Shown: positions 29,068 through 40,578 of the stretch, one piece after another
Position numbering within the stretch: the first letter of the stretch is position 1
Layout: each line of letters begins with the position of its first letter
NCBI RefSeq assembly: GCF_900110735.1
Contig: NZ_FOET01000001.1
Location: forward strand, 930,001-994,000
Direction of reading: 5' to 3'
Source of the DNA: Streptomyces radiopugnans
GTDB lineage: Bacteria > Actinomycetota > Actinomycetes > Streptomycetales > Streptomycetaceae
Length of the DNA stretch: 64,000 nucleotides
Position numbers and translations under genes: made by a program
The notes under the pieces: model-generated
Databases searched by the model: none
What the model was told of the DNA's origin: nothing
The model's input: only the letters and a program-made list of their open reading frames with translations

Positions 29068-31125
29068 ATGGCAGACCCCTCCAGCTACCGCCCCAGGCCT
29101 GGAGAGATCCCCGACTCCCCGGGGGTCTACAAGTTCCGCGACGAACACGGCCGGGTGATCTACGTCGGGAAGGCGAAGAGCCTGCGCCAGCGCCTGGCCA
29201 ACTACTTCCAGGACCTGGCGGGCCTCCACCCGCGCACCCGCACCATGGTCACCACGGCCGCCTCCGTGGAGTGGACGGTGGTCTCCACCGAGGTCGAGGC
29301 GCTCCAGCTGGAGTACTCCTGGATCAAGGAGTTCGACCCGCGCTTCAACGTCAAGTACCGCGACGACAAGAGCTACCCCTCCCTCGCGGTGACGATGAAC
29401 GAGGAGTTCCCGCGCGTGCAGGTGATGCGCGGGCCCAGGAAGAAGGGCGTGCGCTACTTCGGGCCGTACGCGCACGCCTGGGCGATCCGCGAGACCGTCG
29501 ACCTGATGCTGCGCGTCTTCCCGGTGCGCACCTGCTCGGCCGGGGTCTTCAGGCGTTCCGCCCAGATCGGCCGCCCCTGCCTGCTCGGCTACATCGGCAA
29601 GTGCTCGGCGCCCTGCGTCGGCCGGGTCGACGCCGAGGAGCACCGGCGGCTGGCCGAGGAGTTCTGCGACTTCATGGCCGGGCGCACGGGCGCCCACCTG
29701 CGCCGCCTGGAGCAGGAGATGCACCGGGCCGCCGAGGAGATGGAGTACGAGAGGGCCGCACGGCTGCGCGACGACATGGAGGCGCTGAAGCGGGCGATGG
29801 AGAAGAACGCCGTCGTCCTGACCGACGCCACCGACGCCGACCTGGTCGCGGTCGCCGAGGACGAACTGGAGGCGGCCGTCCAGATCTTCCACGTCCGCGG
29901 CGGCCGGGTGCGCGGCCAGCGCGGCTGGGTCACCGACAAGGTGGAGGAGGTCACCACCGCCGGCCTGGTCGAGCACGCCCTCCAGCAGCTCTACGGAGAG
30001 GAGAGCGGCGACGCCGTTCCCAGGGAGGTCCTGGTCCCCGCCCTGCCCGACCCGGTGGAGCCGCTCGCGGAGTGGCTGGCGGGCCGGCGCGGCGCGGCCG
30101 TGGACCTGCGCGTGCCGCAGCGCGGAGACAAGCGCGCCCTGATGGAGACGGTGCGGCGCAACGCCCAGCAGGCCCTGGCCCTGCACAAGACCAAGCGCGC
30201 CTCCGACCTGACCACCCGCTCCCGCGCGCTGGAGGAGATCGCCGAGGCCCTCGGACTGGACTCGGCCCCGCTGCGCATCGAGTGCTTCGACATCTCCCAC
30301 CTCCAGGGCGAGGACGTGGTGGCCTCGATGGTGGTCTTCGAGGACGGCCTGGCCCGCAAGAGCGAGTACCGCCGCTTCCAGATCAGGGGCTTCGCCGGCC
30401 AGGACGACGTCCGCTCCATGCACGAGGTGGTCTCGCGCCGCTTCCGCCGCTACCTCCAGGAGAGGCAGCGCACGGGCGAGTGGGCCACCGGGGAGGACCC
30501 CGGAGCGGAGGACCCCGGAGCGGAGGGCCCCGGAACAGGGGACCCCGGAACCGGGGAACCGGGGGGCGGACCGGACGGGCCTGCCCCCGCCGAGGAGCGG
30601 GGCGGGAACCGGCCGCCGAAGTTCGCCTACCCGCCGCAGCTGGTCGTGGTCGACGGCGGGCAGCCGCAGGTCGCCGCCGCGCGGCGGGCCCTGGACGAGC
30701 TGGGGATCGACGACGTGGCCGTGTGCGGGCTGGCCAAGCGCCTTGAGGAGGTGTGGCTGCCGGGCGAGGACGACCCGGTGGTCCTGCCCCGGACCAGCGA
30801 GGGCCTGTACATGCTCCAGCGGGTCCGCGACGAGGCGCACCGCTTCGCCATCCGCTACCAGCGCGGCAAGCGGTCGCGGGCGATGAAGGCGAGCCCGCTG
30901 GACGCCGTCCACGGCCTCGGGGAGGCCCGCAAGCAGGCCCTGGTCAAGCACTTCGGCTCGGTCAAGCGGCTGCGCGCCGCCACCGTCGAGCAGATCTGCG
31001 AGGTCCCGGGCGTCGGACGCAAGACCGCCGAGGCCGTCGCCGCGGCCCTGGCGCAGGCGGCCCCGGCCGCCCCGGCGGTGAACACCGCCACGGGTGAGAT
31101 CCTGGAAGACCGGGAAGACCGGTAG
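29068..31125 (+). CDS. uvrC: Excinuclease ABC subunit C
   Basis: 685 residues. The N-terminal GIY-YIG nuclease ([25 protein letters not shown]) is followed by the Cys cluster ([23 protein letters not shown]), a UVR motif ([19 protein letters not shown]), an RNase H-like nuclease ([32 protein letters not shown]) and a C-terminal tandem HhH ([26 protein letters not shown]). It makes both incisions around the lesion. The RNase H-like domain is split by a low-complexity PGAE/PGTG insert (about 474-515) encoded by short DNA repeats. ATG 29068 fits a leaderless start; GTG 29038 would add 10 residues. Confidence 0.97.
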   Translation: MADPSSYRPRPGEIPDSPGVYKFRDEHGRVIYVGKAKSLRQRLANYFQDLAGLHPRTRTMVTTAASVEWTVVSTEVEALQLEYSWIKEFDPRFNVKYRDDKSYPSLAVTMNEEFPRVQVMRGPRKKGVRYFGPYAHAWAIRETVDLMLRVFPVRTCSAGVFRRSAQIGRPCLLGYIGKCSAPCVGRVDAEEHRRLAEEFCDFMAGRTGAHLRRLEQEMHRAAEEMEYERAARLRDDMEALKRAMEKNAVVLTDATDADLVAVAEDELEAAVQIFHVRGGRVRGQRGWVTDKVEEVTTAGLVEHALQQLYGEESGDAVPREVLVPALPDPVEPLAEWLAGRRGAAVDLRVPQRGDKRALMETVRRNAQQALALHKTKRASDLTTRSRALEEIAEALGLDSAPLRIECFDISHLQGEDVVASMVVFEDGLARKSEYRRFQIRGFAGQDDVRSMHEVVSRRFRRYLQERQRTGEWATGEDPGAEDPGAEGPGTGDPGTGEPGGGPDGPAPAEERGGNRPPKFAYPPQLVVVDGGQPQVAAARRALDELGIDDVAVCGLAKRLEEVWLPGEDDPVVLPRTSEGLYMLQRVRDEAHRFAIRYQRGKRSRAMKASPLDAVHGLGEARKQALVKHFGSVKRLRAATVEQICEVPGVGRKTAEAVAAALAQAAPAAPAVNTATGEILEDREDR

Positions 31126-31176
31126 GACACCGGCGATCGACAGGCGGAACGCCACAGGTGGGCGGGGGAGAGCACG

Positions 31177-32127
31177 ATGAACGAGCACACGGGAGACGGA
31201 GCGCAGGTGGGCACGGGTACGGGCGCGGTGGCGGACACCGCGGGGAACGGAGGCGACGGCGTCGCCGCCATCCCCGAACTGGTGATCATCTCCGGCATGT
31301 CCGGCGCAGGCCGCAGCACCGCCGCCAAGTGCCTGGAGGATCTCGGCTGGTTCGTGGTGGACAACCTGCCGCCCGCCCTGATCCCGACCATGGTCGACCT
31401 CGGCGCCCGCTCGCAGGGCAACGTGGCGAAGATCGCCGTCGTCGTCGACGTCCGCGGCCGCCGCTTCTTCGACAACCTGCGCGAGTCCCTGGCCGACCTC
31501 GACGCCAAGAACGTCACCCGCCGGATCGTCTTCCTGGAGGCGTCCGACGACGCCCTGGTGCGCCGCTTCGAGTCGGTGCGCCGTCCCCACCCGCTCCAGG
31601 GCGACGGGCGCATCGTGGACGGCATCGCCGCCGAGCGCGACCTGCTGCGCGAACTGCGCGGCGACGCCGACCTGGTCATCGACACCTCCGCCCTCAACGT
31701 CCACGAGCTGCGGGCCAAGCTCGACGCCCAGTTCGCCGGCGAGGAGGAGCCCGAGCTGCGGGCGACGGTGATGTCCTTCGGCTACAAGTACGGCCTCCCC
31801 GTGGACGCCGATCTCGTCGTCGACTGCCGCTTCCTGCCCAACCCGCACTGGGTGCCGGGGCTGCGGCCGTACACCGGCCTCAACGAGGAGGTCGCCCAGT
31901 ACATCTTCAACCAGCCCGGCGCCAAGGAGTTCCTGGACCGCTACGCCGAACTGCTCCAGCTCATCGCCGCCGGCTACCGCCGCGAGGGCAAGCGCTACGT
32001 GACCGTCGCGGTCGGCTGCACCGGCGGCAAGCACCGCAGCGTGGCGATGTCCGAGAAGCTGGCCGGCCGGCTGGCCGCCGAGGGCGTCGAGACCGTCGTC
32101 GTACACCGGGACATGGGACGCGAGTGA
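31177..32127 (+). CDS. rapZ: RNase adapter / nucleotide-binding protein RapZ (YvcJ)
   Basis: 316 residues. Walker A SGMSGAGRST and family motifs (GWFVVDNLPPALIPTM, FLEASDDALVRRFESVRRPHPL, SFGYKYGLP, DCRFLPNPHW, VGCTGGKHRSV) define RapZ/YvcJ. In enterobacteria it links GlmS regulation to cell-wall precursor sensing; the actinobacterial role is less clear. The 30-residue N-terminal extension is low-complexity. ATG 31177 follows GGGGGAG. It overlaps yvcK by 4 bases, starting the conserved rapZ-yvcK-whiA operon. Confidence 0.95.
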   Translation: MNEHTGDGAQVGTGTGAVADTAGNGGDGVAAIPELVIISGMSGAGRSTAAKCLEDLGWFVVDNLPPALIPTMVDLGARSQGNVAKIAVVVDVRGRRFFDNLRESLADLDAKNVTRRIVFLEASDDALVRRFESVRRPHPLQGDGRIVDGIAAERDLLRELRGDADLVIDTSALNVHELRAKLDAQFAGEEEPELRATVMSFGYKYGLPVDADLVVDCRFLPNPHWVPGLRPYTGLNEEVAQYIFNQPGAKEFLDRYAELLQLIAAGYRREGKRYVTVAVGCTGGKHRSVAMSEKLAGRLAAEGVETVVVHRDMGRE

Positions 32128-33143
32128 CCGTCCGCACCCGCAGACTGCGGCGCCTGGGCACCACCCGCAGGGCCCGCGGAGGGACCCCGAAGGTGGTGGC
32201 CCTCGGCGGCGGCATGGGCCTGTCCGCCTCGCTGGCCGCGCTGCGCCGGATCACCCGCGATCTGACCGCCGTGGTCACCGTCGCCGACGACGGGGGCTCC
32301 AGCGGGCGGCTCCGCGACGAGCTGGGCGTCCTGCCCCCCGGCGACCTGCGCAAGGCCCTGGCCGCGCTGTGCGGCGACGACGAGTGGGGCCAGACCTGGG
32401 CCCGGGTCATCCAGCACCGCTTCGTCAGCAGGGGCGACCTGCACGAGCACGCGGTGGGCAACCTGCTGATCGTCGCCCTGTGGGAGCAGCTCGGCGACCA
32501 CGTCCAGGCGCTGGACCTGGTGGGCAAGCTGCTGGGCGCGCACGGCCGGGTGCTGCCGATGTCCGCCGTCCCGCTGGAGCTGCGGGCCCTGGTGCGGGGC
32601 CACGACCCGGCACGCCCGCAGGAGGTCACCACCGTCCGGGGCCAGGCCACCGTCGCCCTCACCCCCGGCGAGGTGCAGCAGGTGCACCTCGTCCCGCACG
32701 ACCCGCCCGCCGTCCCCGAGGCCGTCGAGGCGGTCCTCGACGCGGACTGGGTGGTGCTCGGCCCCGGTTCGTGGTTCTCCTCGGTCATCCCCCACCTGCT
32801 GGTCCCCGAACTCCTCCAGGCGCTCACCGAGACCAGGGCGCGCCGTGTGCTCTCGCTCAACCTCGCGCCGCAGCCGGGAGAGACCGACGGCTTCTCCCCG
32901 CAGCGTCATTTGGAGGTTTTGGCCCGACACGCCCCTAAACTCGCCTTCGACGTGGTGCTGGCCGACCGGGCCGCCGTGCCCGACGAGGAGGGCCTCCGCG
33001 ACGCCGCCCGGCGCCTCGGCGGCACGGTCGAGCTGGCGCCGGTGGCCGCCTCGGGAGGAGCCCCCCGGCACGACCCGGAGCTGCTGGCCGCCGCGTACGA
33101 CCGGATTTTTCGAATGCATGGAAGGATCGGCCCATGGCGATGA
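32124..33143 (+). CDS. yvcK: Gluconeogenesis factor YvcK (CofD-like)
   Basis: 339 residues. [60 protein letters not shown] and [20 protein letters not shown] are family hallmarks. YvcK binds UDP-sugars and is needed for cell shape and carbon-source adaptation in B. subtilis and mycobacteria (CuvA). GTG 32124 overlaps the rapZ stop (GTGA), so the two are translationally coupled. Its 3' end overlaps whiA by 10 bases. Confidence 0.95.
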   Translation: MTVRTRRLRRLGTTRRARGGTPKVVALGGGMGLSASLAALRRITRDLTAVVTVADDGGSSGRLRDELGVLPPGDLRKALAALCGDDEWGQTWARVIQHRFVSRGDLHEHAVGNLLIVALWEQLGDHVQALDLVGKLLGAHGRVLPMSAVPLELRALVRGHDPARPQEVTTVRGQATVALTPGEVQQVHLVPHDPPAVPEAVEAVLDADWVVLGPGSWFSSVIPHLLVPELLQALTETRARRVLSLNLAPQPGETDGFSPQRHLEVLARHAPKLAFDVVLADRAAVPDEEGLRDAARRLGGTVELAPVAASGGAPRHDPELLAAAYDRIFRMHGRIGPWR

Positions 33144-34111
33144 CGGCAGCGGTGAAGGACGAGATCTCCCGGCTACCCGTCACCCGGACCTGCTGCCGGA
33201 AGTCGGAGGTCTCCTCCATCCTGCGGTTCGCCGGCGGACTGCACCTGGTGAGCGGCCGCATCGTGATCGAGGCCGAGCTGGACACCGGCATCGCGGCCCG
33301 CAGACTCCGCAAGGACATCCTGGAGATCTTCGGCCACGCCTCCGACCTGGTGGTCATGGCCCCCGGCGGGCTGCGCCGCGGCAGCCGCTACGTCGTACGG
33401 GTGGTGGCGGGCGGTGACCAGCTCGCCCGGCAGACGGGGCTGGTCGACGGCCGCGGCCGCCCGGTGCGCGGCCTGCCGCCGCAGGTGGTCTCCGGGGCCA
33501 CCTGCGACGCCGAGGCCGCCTGGCGCGGCGCCTTCCTGGCGCACGGCTCGCTCACCGAGCCCGGACGCTCCTCCTCCCTGGAGGTCACCTGCCCCGGCCC
33601 CGAGGCCGCCCTCGCCCTCGTCGGCGCCGCCCGCCGCCTGCAGATCGCGGCCAAGGCGCGCGAGGTACGCGGTGTGGACCGGGTCGTCGTCCGCGACGGC
33701 GACGCCATCGGCGCGCTGCTGACCCGGCTGGGCGCCCACGAGTCCGTACTGGCGTGGGAGGAGCGGCGGATGCGCCGCGAGGTGCGCGCCACCGCCAACC
33801 GCCTGGCCAACTTCGACGACGCCAACCTGCGCCGCTCGGCCCGGGCCGCCGTCGCCGCCGGGGCCCGGGTGCAGCGCGCGCTGGAGATCCTGGGCGACGA
33901 GGTGCCCGAGCACCTGGCCGCGGCCGGCCGGCTGCGCATGGAGCACAAGCAGGCGTCCCTGGAGGAGCTGGGAGCGCTGGCCGACCCGCCGCTGACCAAG
34001 GACGCCGTCGCCGGGCGCATCCGGCGGCTGCTGGCCATGGCCGACAAGCGCGCCGCCGACCTGGGGATCCCGGGCACCGAGTCGAACCTGACGGAGGAGA
34101 TGGTCGGCTGA
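33134..34111 (+). CDS. whiA: Sporulation/division transcriptional regulator WhiA
   Basis: 325 residues. It begins with [30 protein letters not shown] and has a degenerate LAGLIDADG homing-endonuclease-like N-terminal domain ([13 protein letters not shown]) and a C-terminal helix-turn-helix ([33 protein letters not shown]). In Streptomyces WhiA works with WhiB to switch on sporulation-septation genes such as ftsZ. ATG 33134 lies inside the end of yvcK, so expression is coupled. Confidence 0.97.
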   Translation: MAMTAAVKDEISRLPVTRTCCRKSEVSSILRFAGGLHLVSGRIVIEAELDTGIAARRLRKDILEIFGHASDLVVMAPGGLRRGSRYVVRVVAGGDQLARQTGLVDGRGRPVRGLPPQVVSGATCDAEAAWRGAFLAHGSLTEPGRSSSLEVTCPGPEAALALVGAARRLQIAAKAREVRGVDRVVVRDGDAIGALLTRLGAHESVLAWEERRMRREVRATANRLANFDDANLRRSARAAVAAGARVQRALEILGDEVPEHLAAAGRLRMEHKQASLEELGALADPPLTKDAVAGRIRRLLAMADKRAADLGIPGTESNLTEEMVG

Positions 34112-34264
34112 CCGGGCCCCGGCCGCCCCTCCGTTCCACCCCCCGCGCGCCGCGCTCGCCGCGGGCCGCGGCCGTGGACCGGGGCGTCTGGGATGTCTGC
34201 CCGGCGCCCTCGCGGGTACGTCCTGCCACCGGTGCGCCACACCGCACACGGCGGGTGGCCGATG

Positions 34265-34293
34265 TCACTTGCGAGCACCCGGCGCGGTAGGGT
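34265..34293 (+). promoter_or_regulatory. Candidate gap promoter
   Basis: TAGGGT at 34288-34293 is a good vegetative -10 (TAnnnT). The best -35 at a 17-base distance is TCACTT (34265-34270), which is weak. It leaves a leader of about 68 bases before the gap GTG, ending with GAGGAG. Confidence 0.45.
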
Positions 34294-34352
34294 CGGAGAT
34301 GGTCGGGGACATCCCAAACAGCTTTCGCCGGTGTCCGCACCGGCGTACCTAG

Positions 34353-35372
<1,020 letters not shown>

Positions 35373-35416
35373 CACGCTGCCGGGCAGCAGCGTCGAGACG
35401 TGACGCGGCGGGGTTC

Positions 35417-35440
35417 GCGGGGCGCGATGACGCGCCCCGC
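35417..35440 (+). repeat. Hairpin between gap and pgk
   Basis: A 10-bp stem (GCGGGGCGCG / CGCGCCCCGC) around an ATGA loop, 45 bases after the gap stop. It could partly terminate transcription or stabilise the gap part of the mRNA. Confidence 0.5.
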
Positions 35441-35517
35441 GGGCCCCGCCTCGCGATGACCGGCCGCAGGGCCGGCGACCGTGCAAACCACCGAGCAGAC
35501 CACCACGGAGCCACACC

Positions 35518-36720
35518 ATGAAGACGATCGACGACCTCGGCGTCGCGGGCAGGCGGGTCTTCGTCCGCGCCGATCTGAACGTGCCGCTCGAGGGCGGGAC
35601 CATCACCGACGACGGCCGCATCCGTGCCGCCGTCCCGACGATCGGCAGGCTTGCCGAGGCCGGCGCCAAGGTGATCGTCGCCTCCCACCTGGGCCGCCCC
35701 AAGGGCGCCCCGGACCCGCAGTTCTCCCTCGCCCCCGTGGCCGGGCGGCTGGGCGAACTGCTGGGCAGGGACGTCGCGTTCGCCACCGACACCGTCGGCG
35801 AGTCGGCGAAGTCCACCGTCGGGGCCCTCGCCGACGGACAGGTCGCGGTGCTGGAGAACCTGCGCTTCAACGCCGGCGAGACCAGCAAGGACGACGCCGA
35901 GCGCGGCGCCTTCGCCGACAGCCTGGCGGCCCTCGCCGACGTCTACGTCGGCGACGGCTTCGGCGCGGTGCACCGCCGCCACGCCTCCGTCTACGACCTC
36001 CCGGCGCGGCTGCCGCACGCCGCCGGCGGCCTGATCGCCACCGAGGTCGGCGTCCTGCGCAAGCTCACCGAAGACGTCGAACGCCCCTACGCCGTGGTCC
36101 TGGGCGGCGCGAAGGTCTCCGACAAGCTCGGCGTCATCGACCACCTGCTGGAGCGCGCCGACCGCATCCTCGTCGGCGGCGGCATGGCGTACACCTTCCT
36201 GAAGGCCCAGGGGCACGAGATCGGAGCCTCGCTGCTCCAGGAGGACCAGATCCCGGCCGTCCAGGGCTACCTCAAGCGCGCCGAGGAGCGCGGCGTGGAG
36301 TTCGTCCTCCCCGTCGACGTGGTGGCCGCCGCCGGTTTCCCGGACCTGAGGACCAAGGCGCCCTCCGAGCCCGTCACCGTGGCCGCGAACGCCATCCCGG
36401 CCGGTCTGATGGGGCTGGACATCGGCCCCCGCAGCCAGGAGCTGTACGCCGCCAAGCTCGCCGACGCGGCCACCGTCTTCTGGAACGGCCCGATGGGCGT
36501 CTTCGAGCACCCGGACTACGCCGAGGGCACCCGGGCCGTGGCCCAGGCGCTGATCGACAGCCCGGCCTTCACCGTGGTCGGCGGCGGGGACTCCGCCGCA
36601 GCCGTCCGCATCCTGGGCTTCGACGAGGAGGCCTTCGGCCACATCTCCACCGGGGGCGGCGCCAGCCTGGAGTACCTCGAGGGCAAGACGCTCCCCGGCC
36701 TGGCCGCGCTGGAGGACTGA
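35518..36720 (+). CDS. pgk: Phosphoglycerate kinase
   Basis: 400 residues, the normal length. The N-terminal substrate domain has [24 protein letters not shown] and [10 protein letters not shown]. The nucleotide domain has [38 protein letters not shown] and the helical GGGDSAAAV and [14 protein letters not shown]. It transfers phosphate from 1,3-BPG to ADP. ATG 35518 lies 145 bases after gap; the SD is weak (GGAGCC). Confidence 0.98.
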   Translation: MKTIDDLGVAGRRVFVRADLNVPLEGGTITDDGRIRAAVPTIGRLAEAGAKVIVASHLGRPKGAPDPQFSLAPVAGRLGELLGRDVAFATDTVGESAKSTVGALADGQVAVLENLRFNAGETSKDDAERGAFADSLAALADVYVGDGFGAVHRRHASVYDLPARLPHAAGGLIATEVGVLRKLTEDVERPYAVVLGGAKVSDKLGVIDHLLERADRILVGGGMAYTFLKAQGHEIGASLLQEDQIPAVQGYLKRAEERGVEFVLPVDVVAAAGFPDLRTKAPSEPVTVAANAIPAGLMGLDIGPRSQELYAAKLADAATVFWNGPMGVFEHPDYAEGTRAVAQALIDSPAFTVVGGGDSAAAVRILGFDEEAFGHISTGGGASLEYLEGKTLPGLAALED

Positions 36721-36721
36721 T

Positions 36722-36750
36722 CCGGTGCGCCGGGCCGCCCGGCGCACCGG
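36722..36750 (+). repeat. Hairpin between pgk and tpiA
   Basis: A 13-bp perfect stem (CCGGTGCGCCGGG; complement 36738-36750) with a 3-nt loop, directly after the pgk stop. A second 20-bp perfect palindrome lies at 36825-36844. Likely processing, attenuation or stability elements. Confidence 0.5.
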
Positions 36751-36864
36751 GGGAGCACACGCGGCCGCCGGGCCGCAGGCGATCACGATGCCCGCGCCTC
36801 CGCGCCGCGCGGGCGACAGCGAAACGCTCCGCCGCGGCGGAGCGAACCGAAAGGCAGCCTACCG

Positions 36865-37641
<777 letters not shown>

Positions 37642-37697
37642 GGCCGCCGGCGACCGCCGCCGGCGAGTGACGGCGGGCCGCCCACGTCGTACCCTGT

Positions 37698-37737
37698 CGG
37701 GGCCGGGAGCGAGCACGCGCAGCGCCTCCCGGCCCCG
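37698..37737 (+). terminator. Hairpin between tpiA and secG
   Basis: A 12-bp stem (CGGGGCCGGGAG / CTCCCGGCCCCG) with a 16-nt loop. It is flanked on both sides by GTACCCTG (37689-37696 and 37738-37745), each containing a TACCCT -10-like hexamer, so secG may also have its own promoters here. Confidence 0.5.
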
Positions 37738-37791
37738 TACCCTGCAAGTCCCGACAGTTCCCGTCATCCGTCCGAGAGAGTTGGTCCAGCC

Positions 37792-38028
37792 GTGATCCTG
37801 GGGTTCTCCATCGCCCTCATCGTCTTCAGCCTGCTGCTGATGCTGCTCGTGCTGATGCACAAGGGGAAGGGCGGCGGCCTCTCCGACATGTTCGGCGGCG
37901 GCATGCAGTCCTCCGTCGGCGGCTCCTCGGTCGCCGAGCGCAACCTCGACCGCATCACGGTCGTGGTGGGTCTGATCTGGTTCGCCATCATCGTGGCGCT
38001 CGGCATCCTGATGAAGCTCGACGGCTGA
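37792..38028 (+). CDS. secG: Preprotein translocase subunit SecG
   Basis: 78 residues with two membrane helices (ILGFSIALIVFSLLLMLLVL; ITVVVGLIWFAIIVALGIL). They flank the conserved cytoplasmic loop HKGKGGGLSDMFGGGMQSSVGGSSVAERNLDR. SecG stimulates SecA-driven export through SecYE. GTG 37792; SD weak (GAGAG). Its place after tpiA is widely conserved in actinobacteria. Confidence 0.95.
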   Translation: MILGFSIALIVFSLLLMLLVLMHKGKGGGLSDMFGGGMQSSVGGSSVAERNLDRITVVVGLIWFAIIVALGILMKLDG

Positions 38029-38144
38029 CGCCCGCCGACGCCTGCCACGCGACGGCGGCCGCCGCGCTCTGACGCCGTGTCGCGTTCCCGGCCTATCATG
38101 AGGCTCGCGCCCACGGTGCCCGAAGGGGGCCGCAACTCGGGTCT

Positions 38145-38173
38145 GTGGACGCGCGTTGGGCCCTACGTACACT
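38145..38173 (+). promoter_or_regulatory. Candidate promoter of the RbpA-family gene
   Basis: GTGGAC (38145-38150), 17 bases, TACACT (38168-38173), giving a leader of about 60 bases. The match to vegetative consensus is fair. Confidence 0.4.
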
Positions 38174-38238
38174 GGGGCACCCGCAGCGGAGCGGCCTGTC
38201 GATGCTCCGCGGCACCGTGAAGGCAGGGAGTTACGACC

Positions 38239-38574
38239 GTGGCAAGTGGCAACGCGATCCGGGGAAGCCGGGTCGGAGCGGGGCCGATGGGGGAGGCCGA
38301 GCGAGGCGAGTCCGCGCCGCGCCTGCGCATCTCCTTCTGGTGCTCCAACGGGCACGAGACCCAACCCAGCTTCGCCAGCGACGCGCAGATCCCGGACACC
38401 TGGGACTGCCCGCGCTGTGGCTTCCCGGCCGGCAAGGACCGGGACAACCCGCCGGACCCGCCGCGCACCGAGCCGTACAAGACCCACCTCGCGTACGTGC
38501 GCGAGCGGCGCAGCGACGCCGACGGCGAGGCGATCCTCGCCGAGGCGCTGGCCAAGCTCCGCGGGGAGATCTGA
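38239..38574 (+). CDS. rbpA: RbpA-family RNA polymerase-binding protein
   Basis: 111 residues. The zinc-ribbon-like core (FWCSNGHETQPSF, then WDCPRCGFPAGKD) and the C-terminal EPYKTHLAYVRERRSDADGEAILAEALAKLRG match the RbpA family, which binds sigma and the RNAP clamp and stabilises open complexes. From memory, streptomycetes carry this secG-linked gene as a second member besides the classic rbpA elsewhere, so it may be the paralogue; the symbol is used in the family sense. GTG 38239 has AGGGAG about 11 bases upstream. Confidence 0.8.
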   Translation: MASGNAIRGSRVGAGPMGEAERGESAPRLRISFWCSNGHETQPSFASDAQIPDTWDCPRCGFPAGKDRDNPPDPPRTEPYKTHLAYVRERRSDADGEAILAEALAKLRGEI

Positions 38575-38604
38575 ACGCCGGTCGACCCGCCGGGCAACGG
38601 CGCA

Positions 38605-38651
38605 CGACGGCCCGGCCGTACGCCCCCACGGGGCGCGCGGCCGGGCCGTCG
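38605..38651 (+). terminator. Hairpin terminator after the RbpA-family gene
   Basis: A 14-bp stem (CGACGGCCCGGCCG / CGGCCGGGCCGTCG) with an internally pairing loop, followed by GTTCC. It separates this transcript from pgi, which has its own TAGGTT -10-like hexamer at 38658-38663. Confidence 0.7.
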
Positions 38652-38708
38652 TTCCATTAGGTTGGGACGCGGCGGGGTCCGTACGACAGGAATGGACTGA
38701 TTTCCCAG

Positions 38709-40373
38709 ATGAACGCTGAAGGCCGCGGCAGGCTCGACCGGATGCCGCAGTGGCAGGCGCTGGCCAGGCACCGCGAGGAGCTGGGGGAGGTGCACCTGCG
38801 CGAGCTGTTCGCCGCCGATCCGCGGCGCGGCGAGCGCTACGGCGTGCGGGTCGGCGACCTGTACCTGGACTACTCCAAGAACCTCGTCACGGACGAGACC
38901 CTGCGGCTGCTGCGCGAGCTGGCCGAGGCGGCCGGGGTGGCGCGGCTGCGGGAGGCGATGTTCCGCGGTGAGCGGATCAACACCACCGAGGACCGGGCCG
39001 TCCTCCACACCGCCCTGCGCGCCCCGCGCGACGCGGTGGTCGAGGTGGAGGGGGAGAGCGGGGAGAACGTCGTCCCCGCCGTGCACGCCGTGCTCGACCG
39101 GATGTCCGCCTTCGCCGAGGCGGTGCGGGCCGGGAAGTGGGCCGGGCACACCGGCCTGCCCGTCAGGAGCGTCGTCAACATCGGCATCGGCGGCTCCGAC
39201 CTGGGGCCGGCGATGGCCTACGAGGCGCTGCGCGCCTACACCGACCGGGAGCTGGACGTCCGCTTCGTCTCCAACGTGGACGGCGCGGACCTGCACGAGG
39301 CGCTGCAGGGCCTGGACCCGGCCCGGACGCTGTTCGTCGTCGCCTCCAAGACCTTCACCACGATCGAGACCATCACCAACGCCACCTCCGCCAGGAACTG
39401 GCTGCTGGCCGGTCTGGGCGCGGGGAGGGAGGCGGTGGCCAAGCACTTCGTGGCGCTGTCGACGAACGCCGAGGCGGTCGCGGAGTTCGGCATCGACACC
39501 ACGAACATGTTCGAGTTCTGGGACTGGGTCGGCGGGCGCTACTCGTACGACTCGGCCATCGGCCTCTCCCTCATGATCGCCATCGGCCCGGACCGCTTCC
39601 GCGAGATGCTCGACGGCTTCCGCACCGTCGACGAGCACTTCCGCACCGCGCCGCCCGAGGAGAACGCCCCGCTGCTGCTGGGCCTGCTGGGCATCTGGTA
39701 CGGGGGCTTCTGGGACGCGCAGTCGCACGCGGTGCTGCCCTACAGCCACTACCTGTCGAAGTTCACCGCCTACCTCCAGCAGCTCGACATGGAGTCCAAC
39801 GGCAAGTCCGTGGACCGGCAGGGCGAGCCGGTGAGCTGGCAGACCGGCCCGGTGGTGTGGGGCACGCCCGGCACCAACGGCCAGCACGCCTACTTCCAGC
39901 TCCTGCACCAGGGCACCAAGCTGATCCCGGCGGACCTGATCGGCTTCGCCCGGCCCGTGGCCGGCCTGGAGCCCGCCCTGGCGGCCCAGCACGACCTGCT
40001 GATGGCCAACCTCTTCGCCCAGGGCCAGGCGCTCGCCTTCGGCAAGACGGAGGACGAGGTCCGCGCCGAGGGCGTCGCCGAGGAGCAGGTCCCGCACCGC
40101 ACGTTCCGCGGCAACCGCCCGACGACGACGATCCTGGCCTCCGAGCTGACCCCGTCGGTGCTGGGGCAGCTTGTCGCCCTCTACGAGCACAAGGTGTTCG
40201 TCCAGGGCGCGGTGTGGGACATCGACTCCTTCGACCAGTGGGGCGTGGAACTCGGCAAGGTGCTCGCCAAGCGCATCGAGCCCGCGCTGACCGAGGGCGC
40301 CGAGGTGGAGGGCCTGGACGCCTCCACGGCGGCCCTGGTGGCCCGCTACCGCTCGCTGCGCGGCCGGGACTGA
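38709..40373 (+). CDS. pgi: Glucose-6-phosphate isomerase
   Basis: 554 residues. Both family signatures are visible ([32 protein letters not shown] and the C-terminal [15 protein letters not shown]), with catalytic Glu ([11 protein letters not shown] region) and His ([15 protein letters not shown]). It interconverts G6P and F6P, at the fork between glycolysis and the pentose-phosphate operon that converges on it. ATG 38709; the SD is weak. Confidence 0.98.
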   Translation: MNAEGRGRLDRMPQWQALARHREELGEVHLRELFAADPRRGERYGVRVGDLYLDYSKNLVTDETLRLLRELAEAAGVARLREAMFRGERINTTEDRAVLHTALRAPRDAVVEVEGESGENVVPAVHAVLDRMSAFAEAVRAGKWAGHTGLPVRSVVNIGIGGSDLGPAMAYEALRAYTDRELDVRFVSNVDGADLHEALQGLDPARTLFVVASKTFTTIETITNATSARNWLLAGLGAGREAVAKHFVALSTNAEAVAEFGIDTTNMFEFWDWVGGRYSYDSAIGLSLMIAIGPDRFREMLDGFRTVDEHFRTAPPEENAPLLLGLLGIWYGGFWDAQSHAVLPYSHYLSKFTAYLQQLDMESNGKSVDRQGEPVSWQTGPVVWGTPGTNGQHAYFQLLHQGTKLIPADLIGFARPVAGLEPALAAQHDLLMANLFAQGQALAFGKTEDEVRAEGVAEEQVPHRTFRGNRPTTTILASELTPSVLGQLVALYEHKVFVQGAVWDIDSFDQWGVELGKVLAKRIEPALTEGAEVEGLDASTAALVARYRSLRGRD

Positions 40374-40374
40374 C

Positions 40375-40404
40375 GAGCCGGACCGAGCCGGACCGAGCCG
40401 GACC
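40375..40404 (+). repeat. Three tandem 10-bp repeats after pgi
   Basis: GAGCCGGACC occurs three times in a row, starting 2 bases after the pgi stop; a degenerate fourth copy begins GAGGCGG. Probably slippage-prone filler. Confidence 0.7.
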
Positions 40405-40500
40405 GAGGCGGCCCAGACGGACCCCGACGGGATCCCGCGCCTCCAGGGCGCCCGTACGCCGTGCGGGCGCCTCTGCGGGCCCCGGGGCCTTCCCACGACG

Positions 40501-40539
40501 GCGGCGGCCCCGCTCCCTTCCGGGGAGCGGGGCCGCCGC
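40501..40539. terminator. Bidirectional hairpin between pgi and opcA-pgl
   Basis: A 17-bp perfect stem (40501-40517 / 40523-40539) with a 5-nt loop in the convergent gap. A weaker 8-bp hairpin lies at 40447-40471. Confidence 0.75.
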
Positions 40540-40578
40540 GTTCCGCGCGGTGCCGGCGCGGTGTCCGTCCGGCGCGGG

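Noticed and set aside
40375..40404. CRISPR or larger repeat array after pgi
   Set aside because: Only three copies of a 10-bp unit, with no spacers and no cas genes anywhere in the window.
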